DNA of 64,000 nucleotides, taken from the NCBI RefSeq assembly GCF_040515995.1, contig NZ_CP159485.1, forward strand, positions 1,922,001-1,986,000. Direction: 5' to 3'. A program made the position numbers and the translations under genes. The notes beneath the pieces are model-generated. The model was not told the origin of the DNA. It ran no database searches and saw only the letters and a program-made list of their open reading frames with translations. Source of the DNA: Proteinivorax hydrogeniformans. GTDB taxonomy: Bacteria > Bacillota > Proteinivoracia > Proteinivoracales > Proteinivoracaceae. Position 1 is the first letter of the stretch, and the number at the start of each line of letters is the position of its first letter. Below are positions 63,174 through 64,000 of this stretch, piece by piece.

Positions 63174-64000
63174 TTATTTCTCCCTTCTAAGTATAGCAAA
63201 TTCTTTTACATCAGTGTCTAGTGCTACTTTAACTAACTGCTGTGGGTGGGGAGCTTTTTCCATTACATTCCCTTCCTCATCCCATATATTTTTTATAGCA
63301 GCCTTTTTTATTATACCACCAGGCATCATAATTTCCACTTCTTCTCCTTGAGAAAAATGATTTCTTTGTTCAATTATTGCATGTTTTTTTTGGTCGCTAT
63401 TATCCTGTACAATACCGACAAAATCATACTCAGTATCGCCTTTTGTGCTATGAACATTTTGTGCTGTATGATCAGCCTTACCGTGATAAAAGCCTGAGGT
63501 AAATTCACGGTTGGAAGCTTTTTTAAGCTCAGCTATCCATTTTGAACTATTAAATTCCTCTCCATTATAGATACTATCTAAAGCTTGTCTGTAAGCATTA
63601 ACCACAGTAGCTACATAGTGAACGCTCTTCATTCTTCCCTCGATTTTCAAGCTATCTATACCAGCATACACTAACTTGTCTAAAAACTCCATAGCCATAA
63701 GATCTTTAGAGCTCATGATATATGTACCTCTGTCATCGGATTCAACAGGCATATATTCACCCGGTCGCTGTTGCTCCACTAAGTGATAGGACCATCTGCA
63801 TGGTTGGGCACAATCTCCCCTATTAGCGCTCCTCCCAGTCATATAAGAGCTTAGTAAGCAACGGCCGGAGTAAGCCATGCACATGGCTCCGTGAATAAAT
63901 GACTCAACCTCTATGTCTGCTTTTTGTCTAATTTGAGCTATTTCATCAATAGACAGTTCTCTTGCCACTACAACCCTTGAAGCTCCTAGTTTTTTCATAA
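63174..64000 (-). CDS. U32-family peptidase, N-terminus beyond the window
   Basis: At least 275 residues; a full U32 protein has about 400, so some 130 are outside. U32 signature [21 protein letters not shown] with further cysteines in [13 protein letters not shown] (Fe-S binding in this family). The C-terminal part ([24 protein letters not shown]) is the collagenase-like beta domain. The family includes the rRNA/tRNA hydroxylases RlhA and TrhP, so the true activity may be RNA hydroxylation. It lies one base from the udk start. Confidence 0.92.
   Translation of the reverse strand, partial: MKKLGASRVVVARELSIDEIAQIRQKADIEVESFIHGAMCMAYSGRCLLSSYMTGRSANRGDCAQPCRWSYHLVEQQRPGEYMPVESDDRGTYIMSSKDLMAMEFLDKLVYAGIDSLKIEGRMKSVHYVATVVNAYRQALDSIYNGEEFNSSKWIAELKKASNREFTSGFYHGKADHTAQNVHSTKGDTEYDFVGIVQDNSDQKKHAIIEQRNHFSQGEEVEIMMPGGIIKKAAIKNIWDEEGNVMEKAPHPQQLVKVALDTDVKEFAILRREK

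Overview
The window comes from a low-GC, anaerobic, endospore-forming Firmicute of clostridial type. Evidence: an intact pro-sigma-K gene, hybrid-cluster protein, a riboswitch-controlled glycine cleavage operon, a monoderm type IV pilus (no secretin gene) and the aroQ-pepP-efp-CD1247 gene order. An alkaliphilic anaerobe of the Anaerobranca/Proteinivorax sort would fit, but the sequence alone does not prove a genus. Almost all genes lie on the minus strand. No rRNA, tRNA or CRISPR array was seen.

Layout. 1-6.1 kb: a small membrane/peptide locus. It holds a permease fragment, an ABC ATPase with two FtsX/MacB-type permeases, a broken gene for a small secreted peptide (lactococcin-972-like at best) and a divergent XRE-TPR (RRNPP-type) regulator. 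An identical 31-bp promoter box lies ahead of the peptide/regulator and ahead of the permease. 6.1-9.1 kb: an IS with two overlapping transposase frames, a solo GIY-YIG gene, and many REP-like palindromes. 9.1-10.9 kb: hcp with a Crp/Fnr-type palindrome placed at -41.5. 11-17 kb: an IS3-family element, an ArsP-type permease flanked by ~205-bp direct repeats, and arsR-acr3-arsC. 17-23.4 kb: a carB 3' remnant, a TraB/GumN lipoprotein, CD1247-like protein, efp, an in-frame aroQ-pepP fusion, and a MATE pump. 25.2-31.2 kb: gcvT-gcvH-gcvPA-gcvPB-lpd behind a tandem glycine riboswitch. 33.3-35.7 kb: ddl, a histidine phosphatase and a cyclodeaminase-family (fchA-like) gene, a C1/folate partner of the glycine system. 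36.4-47.9 kb: pilB-pilT-pilC-pilM-pilN-pilO-pilD-pilA followed by three unusual pilin-like proteins, one carrying a von Willebrand A domain. 48.1-51.2 kb: an RND pump. 52.7-60.3 kb: a second pilus/competence (comG-like) operon with minor pilins, a CBS-PAS-HD protein, ComFB and aroK, preceded by yqeG and aroE. 60.3-64 kb: sigK, a class B PBP, udk and a truncated U32 peptidase.

About 10 kb is gene-free repeat DNA, mainly at 0.9-1.5, 8.4-9.1, 10.9-11.6, 13.3-15.1, 23.4-25.2, 31.3-33.3, 35.8-36.4 and 51.3-52.6 kb. Three layers can be separated. (a) Short palindromes of the form GTCAYYCTGARC...GAAGRRTCT, whose paired positions covary and which occur as inverted pairs; the solo GIY-YIG gene sits among them. 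(b) A ~125-nt structured element with two variable but self-complementary stems and constant loop sequences, often placed exactly at the stop codon of a gene. (c) ~820-bp and ~370-bp tandem units that carry (a) and (b). Layers (a) and (b) are the best candidates here for something undescribed.

How the parts work together: glycine cleavage plus the cyclodeaminase-family protein feed one-carbon units to folate. Two ATPase/platform pairs, one peptidase (PilD) and at least eight pilin-like proteins can build pili for adhesion, motility or DNA uptake. An MshEN domain on PilB and a ComFB protein suggest cyclic-di-GMP control, which is inferred from the families.
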